Numbered from the stretch's first letter, positions 53,162 to 62,337 are shown. The stretch: 64,000 nt of DNA from Photorhabdus cinerea (GCF_011189575.1 NZ_PUJW01000008.1:62001-126000); one strand, 5' to 3'. Notes: generated by a model not told the origin, from the letters alone. Numbers and translations: made by a program.

Positions 53162-54150
53162 GCACGAATCCATTTGTTACGGTGTTTGGCGACTTCTTCC
53201 GCGCTGTATTGCAGCGATTTTTTTGGTACTGAAAATTGCGAATACACTTCAGGGAGCTGGATATCAATGACTGGATACATCCAGTTAGTGGTTGGGATTT
53301 CCTGTTGGAAAGCCGGAGTCAGCATAAATTGCATAAATTTTTGGGCAAGTTCCGGCTGCTTGCTGGAAGCCAATTGAGCAGCAACTTCGACTTGTAGATA
53401 ATGGCCTTCACTGAAAGTTGCCGCAGCGTAATTGTCTTTCTTGTCAGATAAGATGTGATAACCCGGTGAAGACGTGTAACTCAGGACCAGATCACCTTCC
53501 CCTTTCAGGAACAAACCATAAGCTTCACTCCAACCTTTAGTGACCGTTAGGGTTTTCTTAGCTAGTTTTTGCCAGGCTTGTGGGGCGTCATCACCATAAA
53601 TTTTTTGCATCCATAACAGCAAACCTTGTCCTGGTGTGCTGGTACGAGGGTCTTGATAGATAACTTTCCAATTATTGGGGCTATTAATCAGTTCATCCAT
53701 GCTTTTAGGCGGATGTGGCAAAGTATTTTTGTTGTAAATAAAAGCAAAATAGCCATAGTCATAAGGAATAAATACATTGTTATGCCATTGCTCAGGGAGT
53801 TTCAGTTTGCTGAGATCCGCTTTACTTTCAGTGAACAGGCCCGTTTGTTGCGCGGCTTCAATCAAGTTGTTATCCAATCCAAGAATGATATCGGCAGAGG
53901 CCCGTTTCCCTTCCATTCTTAGGCGATTGAGTAGAGATATACTATCTTCCAGAGCCACCAGTTTTAGTTCGCAATCACATTCAGCCTCAAATGCTTTTTT
54001 AATTGCAGGCCCAGGACCCCATTCAGCGGCAAAAGAATCATAGGTATAAACAGTTAATACCGGTCTTGCCTGTACAACCTGGCTAGATAGCAAAACAGAG
54101 GTTGATAATATCGCTAGTACGATTAATTTGGAAAATAACGTCTTAAACAC
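53137..54150 (-). CDS. thiB: Periplasmic thiamine-binding protein ThiB (TbpA)
   Basis: Captures thiamine, TMP and TPP in the periplasm for ThiPQ. 337 residues with a signal peptide (FSKLIVLAILSTSVLLSS, cleavage after about VVQA). The mature part begins RPVLTVYTYDSFAAEWGPGP. Tryptophans and tyrosines typical of the ligand site are in DYGYFAFIYN and TTNWMYPV. It is the first gene of the operon, 90 bases after the TPP riboswitch. Confidence 0.97.
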   Translation of the reverse strand: MFKTLFSKLIVLAILSTSVLLSSQVVQARPVLTVYTYDSFAAEWGPGPAIKKAFEAECDCELKLVALEDSISLLNRLRMEGKRASADIILGLDNNLIEAAQQTGLFTESKADLSKLKLPEQWHNNVFIPYDYGYFAFIYNKNTLPHPPKSMDELINSPNNWKVIYQDPRTSTPGQGLLLWMQKIYGDDAPQAWQKLAKKTLTVTKGWSEAYGLFLKGEGDLVLSYTSSPGYHILSDKKDNYAAATFSEGHYLQVEVAAQLASSKQPELAQKFMQFMLTPAFQQEIPTTNWMYPVIDIQLPEVYSQFSVPKKSLQYSAEEVAKHRNKWIRAWQSAVSH

Positions 54151-54237
54151 TTTGCTCTCCTTAATTCAAGAGGATTGGCAAAGGATCTGGAAGCGCTAAA
54201 CAGAAAGATAATTTCTGTTGTGAAATGATTAGCAGCT

Positions 54238-54325
54238 CAAATCCCTACGCCGGTATTAGCCGGATCAGGTTCGGCGGGTTTACTTCTCAGCAAGGCTGTT
54301 TTAAACAGCCAGCACCCCGTTGAGA
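54238..54325 (-). promoter_or_regulatory. TPP riboswitch (thi box) of thiBPQ
   Basis: On the minus strand the conserved parts occur in order: ACGGGGTGC, CTGAGA, ACCC, GAACCTGATCCGG, then TAATACCGGCGTAGGGA. The variable P3 stem is GGCTGTTTAAAACAGCC. TPP binding should switch off thiB expression. E. coli thiBPQ carries the same element. Confidence 0.95.
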
Positions 54326-54332
54326 TGATGCT

Positions 54333-54361
54333 ATTGTAGAGATTTAGCTAGCTACTGCAAA
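54333..54361 (-). promoter_or_regulatory. Candidate promoter of thiBPQ
   Basis: On the minus strand TTTGCA (plus 54356-54361), 17-base spacer, TACAAT (plus 54333-54338), 8 bases before the riboswitch. The -35 is weak but the spacing is ideal. Confidence 0.55.
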
Positions 54362-54441
54362 GTCCAATGATAGAGGTTTACCACTTGAGGGTAGTGTGAA
54401 ACAATTAGTCATCTTTCAAATTTAGTTTATCGAGGTAGTCT

Positions 54442-54972
54442 GTGATCGATGATGATGGCTACCGCCCGAATGTAGGAATTGTAATTTGTAATCGGCAAGG
54501 CCAGGTTTTGTGGGCCCGGCGTTACGGGCAGCATTCTTGGCAATTTCCTCAGGGAGGCATTAATCCGGGGGAGTCACCAGAACAGGCTATGTACCGGGAA
54601 CTGTATGAAGAAGTTGGTTTAGGCCGGAAAGATGTACGTATTCTAGCTTCTACTCGTAATTGGTTACGTTACAAATTACCCAAGCGTTTGGTGCGTTGGG
54701 ATACAAGACCTGTCTGTATTGGCCAAAAACAGCGGTGGTTTTTATTACAACTGCTTTGTAATGAAGAAGATATTAATGTGCAGCACAGTAATACGCCGGA
54801 GTTCGATGGTTGGCGCTGGGTCAGCTATTGGTATCCTGTCCGGCAAGTTGTCTCTTTTAAGCGTGATGTTTACCGGCGTGTGATGAAAGAATTTGCTTCG
54901 GTTGTGATGCCAATGCAGGAAACCCTATCACTATCGCGTCCTTCATATTCTCATCGTCGTAAAAGAAGTTAG
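54442..54972 (+). CDS. rppH: RNA pyrophosphohydrolase RppH
   Basis: Nudix hydrolase that removes pyrophosphate from mRNA 5' ends and triggers RNase E decay. 176 residues, the E. coli length. The Nudix box GGINPGESPEQAMYRELYEE runs into VGL. The start is GTG with GAGG 9 bases upstream, as in E. coli. ptsP follows 9 bases after its stop. Confidence 0.98.
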   Translation: MIDDDGYRPNVGIVICNRQGQVLWARRYGQHSWQFPQGGINPGESPEQAMYRELYEEVGLGRKDVRILASTRNWLRYKLPKRLVRWDTRPVCIGQKQRWFLLQLLCNEEDINVQHSNTPEFDGWRWVSYWYPVRQVVSFKRDVYRRVMKEFASVVMPMQETLSLSRPSYSHRRKRS

Positions 54973-54981
54973 GTTAGTTCC

Positions 54982-57228
54982 ATGCTGATGCGTTTACGGG
55001 AAATTGTTGAAAAAGTTGCTATGGCGACTAATCTAGCCGAAGCGCTTGAGCTATTGGTGAACGAAACCTGCTTGGCTATGAACACAGATGTGTGTTCTAT
55101 CTATCTTGCTGATCATCAACGGCGGTGTTATTACTTGATGGCAACCCGGGGCTTGAAGAAACCCCGGGGAAGGATTATCAGCCTGGCTTTTGATGAGGGG
55201 GTAGTTGGACAAGTCGGGCAATTATCTGAACTGATCAATCTGGCTGATATACGTAGTCACCCAAGTTTCAAATATTTACCCCAAGTCAAAGAAGATAACT
55301 TCCGCGCTTTTCTGGGCGTTCCGGTTATTTATCGTCGCCAGTTGCAAGGTGTTTTAGTTGTTCAGCAGCAGGAACAACGGTTGTTTAATGAAAGCGAAGA
55401 GTCTTTTATGGTGACGCTTGCGACGCAACTGGCTGTGATTCTTGCCCAGGCTCAAACAAAAGGCTTGTTTGGTCATTACCGGCAGACCAGAATTAAAGCG
55501 CTGGCAATTTCCAATGGAATAGTCATGGCTCAAGGCTGGCAGGATTGCTCCCAACCTTCACTTGAACAAGTTTTTGAAGCATCGACTCTTGATCATGTGG
55601 CAGAACGTTCTCGGCTGATTAAGGCACTTGAAGATGCGACAGCAGAATGCCGACGGCTGAGTAAGCGTTTTACTACTGGTTCTCAGAAAGAAACTGCCGC
55701 TATTTTTGATCTCTATTCCTACATCTTGAATGATCCCCAATTAAAACAAGATCTGTTTTCCTGTATTGAACAGGGATATGTTGCGCAATGGGCTGTTAAA
55801 CAAGTCATTGAAAGATATGCAGAGCAATTTGCCAACTTGCAGGATGCTTATATGCGGGAAAGAGCATCAGATCTACGTGCACTTGGGCAGCGATTACTGT
55901 TTCATTTGGATGATTCACCTACTGTCAGGCATCAGTGGCCTGAATGGTTTATTCTGGTTGCTGATGAATTGAGTGCTAATTTGTTAGCAGAAATGCCGCA
56001 GGAAAGATTGGCGGGGGTTATTGTCCGTGATGGAGCGACTCATTCACACTCTGCCATATTGGTTCGTGCAATGGGTATTCCTGCCATTATGGGCGCTGAT
56101 ATTCAGCCAGAACTCCTTCACAATCGTATGCTTATTCTTGATGGTTTCCGTGGAGAAGTCTTTATTGAGCCAGAACCACTGATTTCTCAGGAATATAAAC
56201 AGATTATCGAAGAAGAAAAAGCATTGAATAAGTTGGCTGAGGGAGATGTTGATCAGGAAGCTCGGCTTAAAAGTGGTGAACGCATCCTTGTTCAGCTTAA
56301 TGCTGGTTTAAGCCTAAAATATGAATTACAGATAGGTAATAGTATTGACGGTGTTGGTCTCTATCGAACCGAAATATCCTTTATGTTGCACAGAGGCTTC
56401 CCTTCAGAAGATGAGCAAAAAGCCCGTTATCAGGAGATGCTGCAATTATTTCCCGATAAACCTGTGGTATTGCGTACATTGGATATCGGTGCAGATAAGC
56501 AACTACCTTACATGCCTATTAGAGAAGAAAATCCTTGTTTGGGATGGCGTGGTATACGAGTGACCTTGGATCAACCAGAAATTTTTCTTATTCAGCTTAG
56601 AGCTATGCTCAGAGCTAATGTCAATACGGGTAATTTGAAAATATTACTGCCAATGGTGACCAGCATGGAGGAAGTTGATGAAGCTAAGCGGTTGATAGAC
56701 AGGGCTAAAGAAGAAGTTGAGCAAATTTTGGCGCGTCAGATACCTATGCCACAGCTTGGTGTGATGATTGAAGTTCCTTCAGTGATTTTTCTATTGCCAC
56801 AATTAAAAAACAGGGTCGATTTTGTTTCGATTGGAACCAATGATCTGACACAGTATCTGTTAGCAGTGGATCGAAATAACACTCACGTTGCGTCCCTTTA
56901 TGATTGCTTGCATCCGGCTGTAATTCGGGCATTAAAACTGGTATTTGAAAATAGCCAGCAAGCAGGTCTTGCTATCAGTGTTTGTGGTGAGATGGCGGGT
57001 TCTCCTATGGGAGCTCTGGTATTGATTGGCCTTGGTTATCGCAGTTTGAGCATGAGTGGTTGTAGTGTGCCAAGGATTAAATATTTATTACGCCATCTAG
57101 AGATAGCTCAGGTTGAAAAGTTAATGGCCGAAGTGCTACAGGCTGAAACTAGTGTAAGAGTAAAGGAGCTATCTGCAACGTTTATGGAGCAGCATGGGGT
57201 TGGCGGTTTGGTCAGAGGTGGCATTTAA
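54982..57228 (+). CDS. ptsP: Nitrogen-PTS enzyme I PtsP (EI-Ntr)
   Basis: PEP-dependent phosphotransferase that feeds the regulatory nitrogen PTS (NPr, EIIA-Ntr). 748 residues, the E. coli length. The N-terminal GAF domain (about 1-170, VCSIYLADHQRRCYYLMAT) is followed by the EI region. The phosphohistidine lies in RDGATHSHSAILVRAMG (about residue 356), and the PEP-binding domain contains SIGTNDLTQYLLAVDR and SVCGEMAG. It is in a conserved rppH-ptsP-lgt-thyA string. Confidence 0.98.
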   Translation: MLMRLREIVEKVAMATNLAEALELLVNETCLAMNTDVCSIYLADHQRRCYYLMATRGLKKPRGRIISLAFDEGVVGQVGQLSELINLADIRSHPSFKYLPQVKEDNFRAFLGVPVIYRRQLQGVLVVQQQEQRLFNESEESFMVTLATQLAVILAQAQTKGLFGHYRQTRIKALAISNGIVMAQGWQDCSQPSLEQVFEASTLDHVAERSRLIKALEDATAECRRLSKRFTTGSQKETAAIFDLYSYILNDPQLKQDLFSCIEQGYVAQWAVKQVIERYAEQFANLQDAYMRERASDLRALGQRLLFHLDDSPTVRHQWPEWFILVADELSANLLAEMPQERLAGVIVRDGATHSHSAILVRAMGIPAIMGADIQPELLHNRMLILDGFRGEVFIEPEPLISQEYKQIIEEEKALNKLAEGDVDQEARLKSGERILVQLNAGLSLKYELQIGNSIDGVGLYRTEISFMLHRGFPSEDEQKARYQEMLQLFPDKPVVLRTLDIGADKQLPYMPIREENPCLGWRGIRVTLDQPEIFLIQLRAMLRANVNTGNLKILLPMVTSMEEVDEAKRLIDRAKEEVEQILARQIPMPQLGVMIEVPSVIFLLPQLKNRVDFVSIGTNDLTQYLLAVDRNNTHVASLYDCLHPAVIRALKLVFENSQQAGLAISVCGEMAGSPMGALVLIGLGYRSLSMSGCSVPRIKYLLRHLEIAQVEKLMAEVLQAETSVRVKELSATFMEQHGVGGLVRGGI

Positions 57229-57303
57229 TCCGTTTAACGGCCTGTGCTATGGTTCGCAATCATTTGCTTTAGGGCATTAATTTTAAATATTAAGTGGGGA
57301 ACG

Positions 57304-58179
57304 ATGAGTAACAGCTACCTGGCATTTCCTAATATTGATCCGGTAATTTTTTCAATAGGTCCCGTATCCCTCCATTGGTATGGTTTTATGTACTTGGTAG
57401 GGTTTGTATTCGCCATGTGGCTGGCAACACGCAGGGCAGCAAAACCAAATAGTGGTTGGACAAAAAACGAAGTAGAGAACTTACTCTATGCGGGTTTTGT
57501 GGGTGTTTTTGTTGGTGGTCGTCTTGGTTACGTGCTGTTTTATAATCTCTCGGTATTTCTCGATAATCCTCTTTATCTGTTTAAAGTCTGGGATGGAGGA
57601 ATGTCTTTCCACGGTGGCTTGATTGGGGTTATTTGCGCTATGTGGTGGTTTGGCCGTAGAACTAAACGCCACTTCTTACAAGTTTCTGATTTCATTGCCC
57701 CGTTAGTCCCTTTTGGTTTAGGTATGGGGAGAATTGGTAATTTTATCAACGGCGAATTATGGGGACGTGTCACATTGGATACGCCGTGGGCTATGTTGTT
57801 CCCCAGCTCCCGTGGTGAAGATATTGCTCTGGCAGCAACTGATCCTTCATTGCTATCAATACTTGAACAATATGGTGTTCTTCCCCGCCATCCTTCACAG
57901 CTCTATGAAATGGCGTTGGAGGGGATCGTCCTATTTATTATTTTGAATTTATTTATCCGTAAACCTCGTCCAATGGGCAGTGTTTCTGGCTTATTCTTAA
58001 TTGGTTACGGTGTTTTCAGGATAATAGTGGAATTCTTCCGTCAACCGGATGCACAACTGGGATTATTTGATGGGATCAGCATGGGGCAGATTCTTTCTAT
58101 TCCAATGATTCTGGCAGGAATTTTAATGATGGTATGGGCATACAAATGCCAAGGTAATAAGGTACAAGAGGTAAAATGA
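57304..58179 (+). CDS. lgt: Prolipoprotein diacylglyceryl transferase Lgt
   Basis: First enzyme of bacterial lipoprotein maturation, upstream of LspA (29725). 291 residues from the ATG at 57304 (GGGGA just before); the frame is open 20 codons further. About seven membrane helices. The signature GRIGNFINGELWGR is intact, with HGGLIG and the essential His in SLHWYGFMYL. The stop overlaps the thyA start by 4 bases (ATGA). Confidence 0.98.
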   Translation: MSNSYLAFPNIDPVIFSIGPVSLHWYGFMYLVGFVFAMWLATRRAAKPNSGWTKNEVENLLYAGFVGVFVGGRLGYVLFYNLSVFLDNPLYLFKVWDGGMSFHGGLIGVICAMWWFGRRTKRHFLQVSDFIAPLVPFGLGMGRIGNFINGELWGRVTLDTPWAMLFPSSRGEDIALAATDPSLLSILEQYGVLPRHPSQLYEMALEGIVLFIILNLFIRKPRPMGSVSGLFLIGYGVFRIIVEFFRQPDAQLGLFDGISMGQILSIPMILAGILMMVWAYKCQGNKVQEVK

Positions 58180-58970
58180 AACAGTATCTGGACTTAATGA
58201 AAAGAGTGCTTGAAGAAGGTACTCCGAAAGCAGACCGCACCGGGACTGGCACTATCTCCATTTTCGGGCATCAGATGCGTTTCAATTTGCAAGATGGTTT
58301 CCCGCTAGTTACAACCAAACGTTGCCATATTCGCTCAATTATTCATGAGCTGCTTTGGTTCCTTAATGGTGATACGAATATTCAATACCTGCATGATAAT
58401 AATGTCACTATCTGGGATGAATGGGCGGATGAAAACGGCGATTTGGGACCTGTGTATGGTAAGCAATGGCGTGCATGGGGGGCTGCGGATGGCCGCCAAA
58501 TCGACCAACTGAAAACCGTACTGGAACAGCTTAAAAGTGACCCAGATTCACGTAGAATTATCGTTTCGGCTTGGAATGTGGGTGAACTGGATAAAATGGC
58601 ATTAGCGCCATGCCATGCTTTTTTCCAGTTTTATGTTGCTGATGGCAAACTTTCCTGTCAGCTTTACCAGCGTTCCTGTGACGTATTCCTTGGTTTGCCG
58701 TTCAATATCGCCAGCTATGCATTGTTGGTGCATATGATGGCACAACAGTGCGATCTGGAAGTGGGCGATTTTGTCTGGACCGGTGGTGACACACATCTTT
58801 ATAGTAACCATATGGAGCAGACGCAATTACAACTCAGTCGTGAGCCGCGTTCATTGCCAAAACTGGTGATTAAGCGTAAGCCAGAGTCACTTTTTGATTA
58901 TAAATTTGATAACTTTGAAATTGTTGATTATGACCCGCATCCAGGAATAAAGGCACCGGTTGCTATTTAG
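58176..58970 (+). CDS. thyA: Thymidylate synthase
   Basis: Methylates dUMP to dTMP using methylene-tetrahydrofolate, producing dihydrofolate for FolA. 264 residues, the E. coli length. The nucleophile is in ALAPCHAFFQFYV, the arginines in DSRRIIVSAWN, and the dUMP-binding LYQRSCDVFLGLPFN is present. It is translationally coupled to lgt by the ATGA overlap. Confidence 0.99.
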   Translation: MKQYLDLMKRVLEEGTPKADRTGTGTISIFGHQMRFNLQDGFPLVTTKRCHIRSIIHELLWFLNGDTNIQYLHDNNVTIWDEWADENGDLGPVYGKQWRAWGAADGRQIDQLKTVLEQLKSDPDSRRIIVSAWNVGELDKMALAPCHAFFQFYVADGKLSCQLYQRSCDVFLGLPFNIASYALLVHMMAQQCDLEVGDFVWTGGDTHLYSNHMEQTQLQLSREPRSLPKLVIKRKPESLFDYKFDNFEIVDYDPHPGIKAPVAI

Positions 58971-58997
58971 TTGTTTGGTTGTTAGCAACAATCTGGA

Positions 58998-59026
58998 GGG
59001 AGACAATTTATTATAAATTGTCTCCC
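58998..59026. terminator. Strong inverted repeat after thyA
   Basis: 13-bp perfect stem GGGAGACAATTTA (58998-59010) with TAAATTGTCTCCC (59014-59026), loop of 3, no long T-run. It lies between the convergent ends of thyA and higA and probably ends transcription from both sides. Confidence 0.7.
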
Positions 59027-59043
59027 TGAGGGAACAGATAAAG

Positions 59044-59466
59044 CTAATCGATAAAAACTGCACTAGAAACCTTAAAGCGTGTACTCAAGGCTTTTATATG
59101 GGTTACTGTCAGTGACCTCGTTCCACTCAGAATTTGTGATACGAGGGAAGCTCCCCCGATTTCGTTTTTAAGGTCGGCTTGTTTAAGGCCGTGTTGATCC
59201 ATCAGAACCCTCAGGGCTGCAACCCCCGTGGGAATATTTTCAATAGCCTGATTAAATTCTGCAAATTCAGGGGCAGTATCTTCATAGCGTTCAATTGCAG
59301 TAGCTAGAATTTCAATTAACCCTTTGTTATTTTCATAGTTTTTAAAAAGCTCATCAATCAAATCCAGTGCTTCTTTGTGCTGTTCTGAGGTATTGATGTA
59401 GGTCAGCCAAGGGATCTCTGAAAACAGAGCGTTAGCCCGTTCCTGAACGACTACAAAATTGATCAT
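59044..59466 (-). CDS. higA: HigA-type antitoxin (HTH regulator)
   Basis: 140 residues resembling E. coli HigA (YgjM). The N-terminal half contains YEDTAPEFAEFNQAIENIP. The C-terminal helix-turn-helix region runs ALRVLMDQHGLKQADL, SLVSQILSGTRSLTVTHIK, ALSTRFKVSSAVFID. It should neutralise HigB and repress the operon. Its start overlaps the higB stop by 4 bases, with the toxin gene first, the order typical of higBA. Confidence 0.9.
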   Translation of the reverse strand: MINFVVVQERANALFSEIPWLTYINTSEQHKEALDLIDELFKNYENNKGLIEILATAIERYEDTAPEFAEFNQAIENIPTGVAALRVLMDQHGLKQADLKNEIGGASLVSQILSGTRSLTVTHIKALSTRFKVSSAVFID

Positions 59467-59774
59467 GCTCTGTTTCTCCGGTAATAGTCGGTTAACTTGT
59501 CGTATTCTGTGTGGGATACGATGTGTTTAGTGTAACAGTGCCCCATTGAAAACTCGATGAAGGCCAGTAACCGGACATTGTTACCACCAATATCAATACA
59601 CCACCATCGAGCGCGATACTTAAAACGATCAAGACTGGGGAAATACTGCTTTAATTCAAGCGGGGTTTTGACATTTAGTGATTTAAGTAGGAGATATACA
59701 CCCTGTATAGCGTCACGTTCATGGGGGAAACGCTTTTGCGCCTCAATAAATGGTGTTCTGGATATAACCCGCAT
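59463..59774 (-). CDS. higB: HigB-type mRNA interferase toxin
   Basis: 103 residues of the HigB (YgjN) family: FIEAQKRFPHERDAI, then YFPSLDRFKYRARWWCIDIG, GNNVRLLAFIEF and a C-terminal HIVSHTEYDKLTDYY. The family cleaves mRNA on the ribosome. It is the upstream partner of higA and is followed by it with a 4-base overlap. AAGGGGAACA precedes the ATG. The pair lies in an accessory gap between thyA and ppdA. Confidence 0.9.
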   Translation of the reverse strand: MRVISRTPFIEAQKRFPHERDAIQGVYLLLKSLNVKTPLELKQYFPSLDRFKYRARWWCIDIGGNNVRLLAFIEFSMGHCYTKHIVSHTEYDKLTDYYRRNRA

Positions 59775-59800
59775 TGTTCCCCTTCCTTAGTTGTTCGGAT

Positions 59801-59858
59801 AGTATACTCTAAAAACAAAATTTTACAATATGTGAATTTTTATTTTGCAAAATGTGAA
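59801..59858 (-). promoter_or_regulatory. higBA promoter with paired operator repeats
   Basis: On the minus strand TTGTAA (plus 59823-59828), 16-base spacer, TATACT (plus 59801-59806). Two 17-base direct repeats agreeing at 15 positions (plus 59820-59836 and 59842-59858, ATTTTxCAAxATGTGAA) lie 22 bases apart. One covers the -35, as expected for HigA self-repression. Confidence 0.7.
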
Positions 59859-59899
59859 CATTAAATAGATGTTGATATTAATAAAATAGACTCTACAGG

Positions 59900-61310
59900 G
59901 ATCGGTACCGAAACTGTTTAAGGCAGTGACTGCTCCCTGCCGTAAAAAACAGCGAGGCTTCCCACTTCTCAGGCCGCCACCGTCTTTATGACGGATTTAC
60001 GCTGGCCTCCGTGGGCAGAAACGACGAGTCCCGCCGCCTGTAATGCTGTTATGCCCTTGCGCTGGATGTTGATCGCCGCATTGATATCGCGGTCATGTTC
60101 GACTCGGCAGAAAGGGCATTGCCAGCTCCGCTTACGCAGCAGCATTTCCGGCATTTTGTGACCGCAGCAATGGCAGGTTTTCGAACTGGCGAACCACTGA
60201 TCCAGTTTGACCAGATGGACGCCCGCCGCTGCGGCTTTGTATTCCAGTTTTTTGATGAAGCCATGCCAGCCCGCATCCCCGATAGCGCGGGCAATGCGGT
60301 GATCCTTCATCATGTTGGCCGATTTTAGCGTCTCAACAATGATCGCCTGGTTTTCGTCAACCATTGTTCGGGAGAGTTTGTGTTGAAAATCGGCGCGGGC
60401 ATTGGCTACCCGCTCATGGACTGCCGCCAGATGTAATCGGGCCTTGCCGCGGTTAGCGCTGCCCTGTTGTTTGCGGGACAGCGATTTCTGCTTACGACGC
60501 AGGTTACGGGTGGCGTTGATAAGGTGACGCGGGTTATTGACCTTCTCCCCGGTCGACTCGATAAGATAGTGGGACAAACCCATATCGCAACCGGTCACGC
60601 GGGGGATAACGTCCGGCTTTTCCGGCGCATCTTTTCCATCGTCACACAGGATAGCGGCGAAATATTTTCCCGTGGCGGTGCGAGACAGCGTAATGCTCTT
60701 CACTTCCCCTTCAATTTCTCGGTGTATGTGCGCCTTTATCGGTGACAATTTCGGGAGCTTCACCGCGCCCTCCAGCACTTTCACCCCAACACAGTGATAG
60801 CTGGATTGCTTGCCCTGTTTGCGTTTGAACGTGGGAAATTGGGCGCGCAACTTCGGATTGAAGAAATTATCAAACGCGGTATGCAGATTGAGCACCGCCT
60901 GCTGTAACGCGATAGCATCATATGCCTTGAGCCAGGCTTACTGGCGGGATTTCTTCGCGACCGCCAGGAGCGGCTTGAGGTCTTTGCGCGGATTTAAACT
61001 CACGCCGTGACGTTTGTAAGCCTGCTTTTTAATGTGCAGCGCCTTGTTGTACGCAAAACGGACCGCACCGAACTGGCCGTTAAGATACCCGGCCTGTTCG
61101 GGTGTGGGGTAGAGGCGGACTTTGGTCGCTCTTAACATATTCAGCGCTCATTGATAAAGTGCATTCATGTTAGCCTGTTTTATCGGCAGATATCAATTCA
61201 GTCAGGATACGTCGCAGTAGCCCGCCCTAAGGCCCTTTGGGCTTTTCGCCTTATATCCCCGCCCGCACTGGGCAAGGGTTTACGGCGGTTTTTGCTAACT
61301 AGAATGGCAC
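59900..61310 (-). mobile_element. IS200/IS605-type element carrying only tnpB (IS1341-like)
   Basis: Approximate limits. The tnpB wreck fills the element and no tnpA is present. The right end (3' of tnpB) has a short hairpin at 59922-59941 (GGCAG with CTGCC) preceding AT-rich host DNA. The left end (about 61215-61310) holds GC-rich inverted sequence, with GCCCGCCCTAAGGCCC and CCCGCCCGCACTGGGC on the plus strand, typical of the structured ends of this family. Exact ends and target were not determined. Confidence 0.6.
59969..61138 (-). pseudogene. tnpB: TnpB (RNA-guided nuclease family) with one nonsense codon
   Basis: One continuous frame of 389 codons from 61138 (MLRATKVRLYPTPEQ), broken only by TAA at 60938-60940 (codon 67). 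Family proteins read through here, and the following AWLKAYDAIALQQAV is typical TnpB. The RuvC-type residues survive: D185 (TGCDMGLSHY), E268 (IIVETLKSANMM) and D350 (HDRDINAAINI). The zinc ribbon CHCCGHK...CPFC is intact. An internal ATG at 60895 could start a 308-residue product lacking the first 81 residues. The mutation looks recent. Confidence 0.88.
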
Positions 61311-61367
61311 ATTGGTCAAACATGTCCTGATGGGTTCATTGTGCTAGAAAGAGTCATTACTGATATC

Positions 61368-61494
61368 TATACTCTTCATCTTTCAAGTTGCTGCTTTGTT
61401 GGCTGCTTTCACTCACTCCAGTCACATAGTTATCTATGCTCCTGGGGATGCGTTCACTTACCGCCGCGCTGCATCTTGAAATCCATAGGGTATA
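61368..61494. repeat. ERIC element
   Basis: 127 bases with TATAC at the left and GGGTATA at the right and the ERIC core in the middle: CACTCACTCCAGTCAC, then GCTCCTGGGGATGCGTTCAC. The flanking arms TTTCAAGTTGC and GCATCTTGAAA are complementary, giving the usual large imperfect palindrome. It lies between the tnpB element and ppdA. The remaining 61495-61779 is AT-rich with no supported gene and must carry the ppdA promoter. Confidence 0.92.
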
Positions 61495-61779
61495 ACTCTT
61501 TAATAAAATGAGCTTCTTATTTGAAAATACATTATTTTTTCTTCGATTGCATTTTGGGAACCCCTTTCTCTCATAATCATGTGAATTTACTGTGTATTAC
61601 AATAATAAGAAACAAAAACGTTTATCCTTATTGATTTTTGCGAAGCTCTACACAAATTAAATGTAATAATAATATATTCTTATTTTTTTATTGATTCGCT
61701 CTCGCATAAGATTTAATTGTGTCTTTATTCTGTTTTTTAAATAAATAAAATGTCTTACGAAAGGATATAGGAATTACTA

Positions 61780-62295
61780 ATGGGAAATAATATTAATATA
61801 ATTGGCAGTTATGGTATAGATAATCAATTAGGTTTTTCTTTATTGGAGTTGATGATTGTTATTATTTTAGTTTCAATATTTTCGTTATGGGGAGTACAAG
61901 AATGGGGTAATCATCAAGAAAGGGCTAGATTACAGGAGTCAGTACAGAAAATATTGACATTTATAGCCAGGCAGCAATCTTTAGCAAATTATCTGAACAA
62001 AGAGGTGGTACTGTGGTTAAAAACTGGAAAAGATTGGTGCATAGCGCTTTCCAACCCTGCATCTGTTGATTGTGATTTGGAGAATGTTGAAGGAATAAGA
62101 TCATCTTATCAGGATGTTGTTATAACTTCAGCAACCAGGGAGCAGATAGCGTTTCATGGAATAAGAAACACGATGATACCTGCAAGTTTTAATTTGGTTA
62201 ATTCCGCAGGTGAAATATCTGTTATTTTTTCTTCACGAGGCAGGGTAAGAACATGTAGTAATAATAAGTTTAATAGTATTCCAGCTTGTAGTTAA
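61780..62295 (+). CDS. ppdA: Type IV pilin-like minor pseudopilin PpdA
   Basis: 171 residues. A prepilin leader ends at QLG|FSLLELMIVIILVS, so prepilin peptidase should cut before Phe and the first helix spans the inner membrane. The soluble part is divergent from E. coli PpdA, as is usual. AAGGATATAGG precedes the ATG. It is the first gene of ppdA-ppdB-ygdB-ppdC-recC, the order found after thyA in E. coli; here accessory DNA separates it from thyA. Confidence 0.88.
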   Translation: MGNNINIIGSYGIDNQLGFSLLELMIVIILVSIFSLWGVQEWGNHQERARLQESVQKILTFIARQQSLANYLNKEVVLWLKTGKDWCIALSNPASVDCDLENVEGIRSSYQDVVITSATREQIAFHGIRNTMIPASFNLVNSAGEISVIFSSRGRVRTCSNNKFNSIPACS

Positions 62296-62337
62296 TTGTA
62301 CTTTTTCCTATAAAATAATTGGTGTTATATTTGAATA

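Noticed and set aside
60095..60745. Plus-strand frames of 77 and 92 codons inside the tnpB element
   Set aside because: They are antisense to the tnpB frame, which has clear family motifs.
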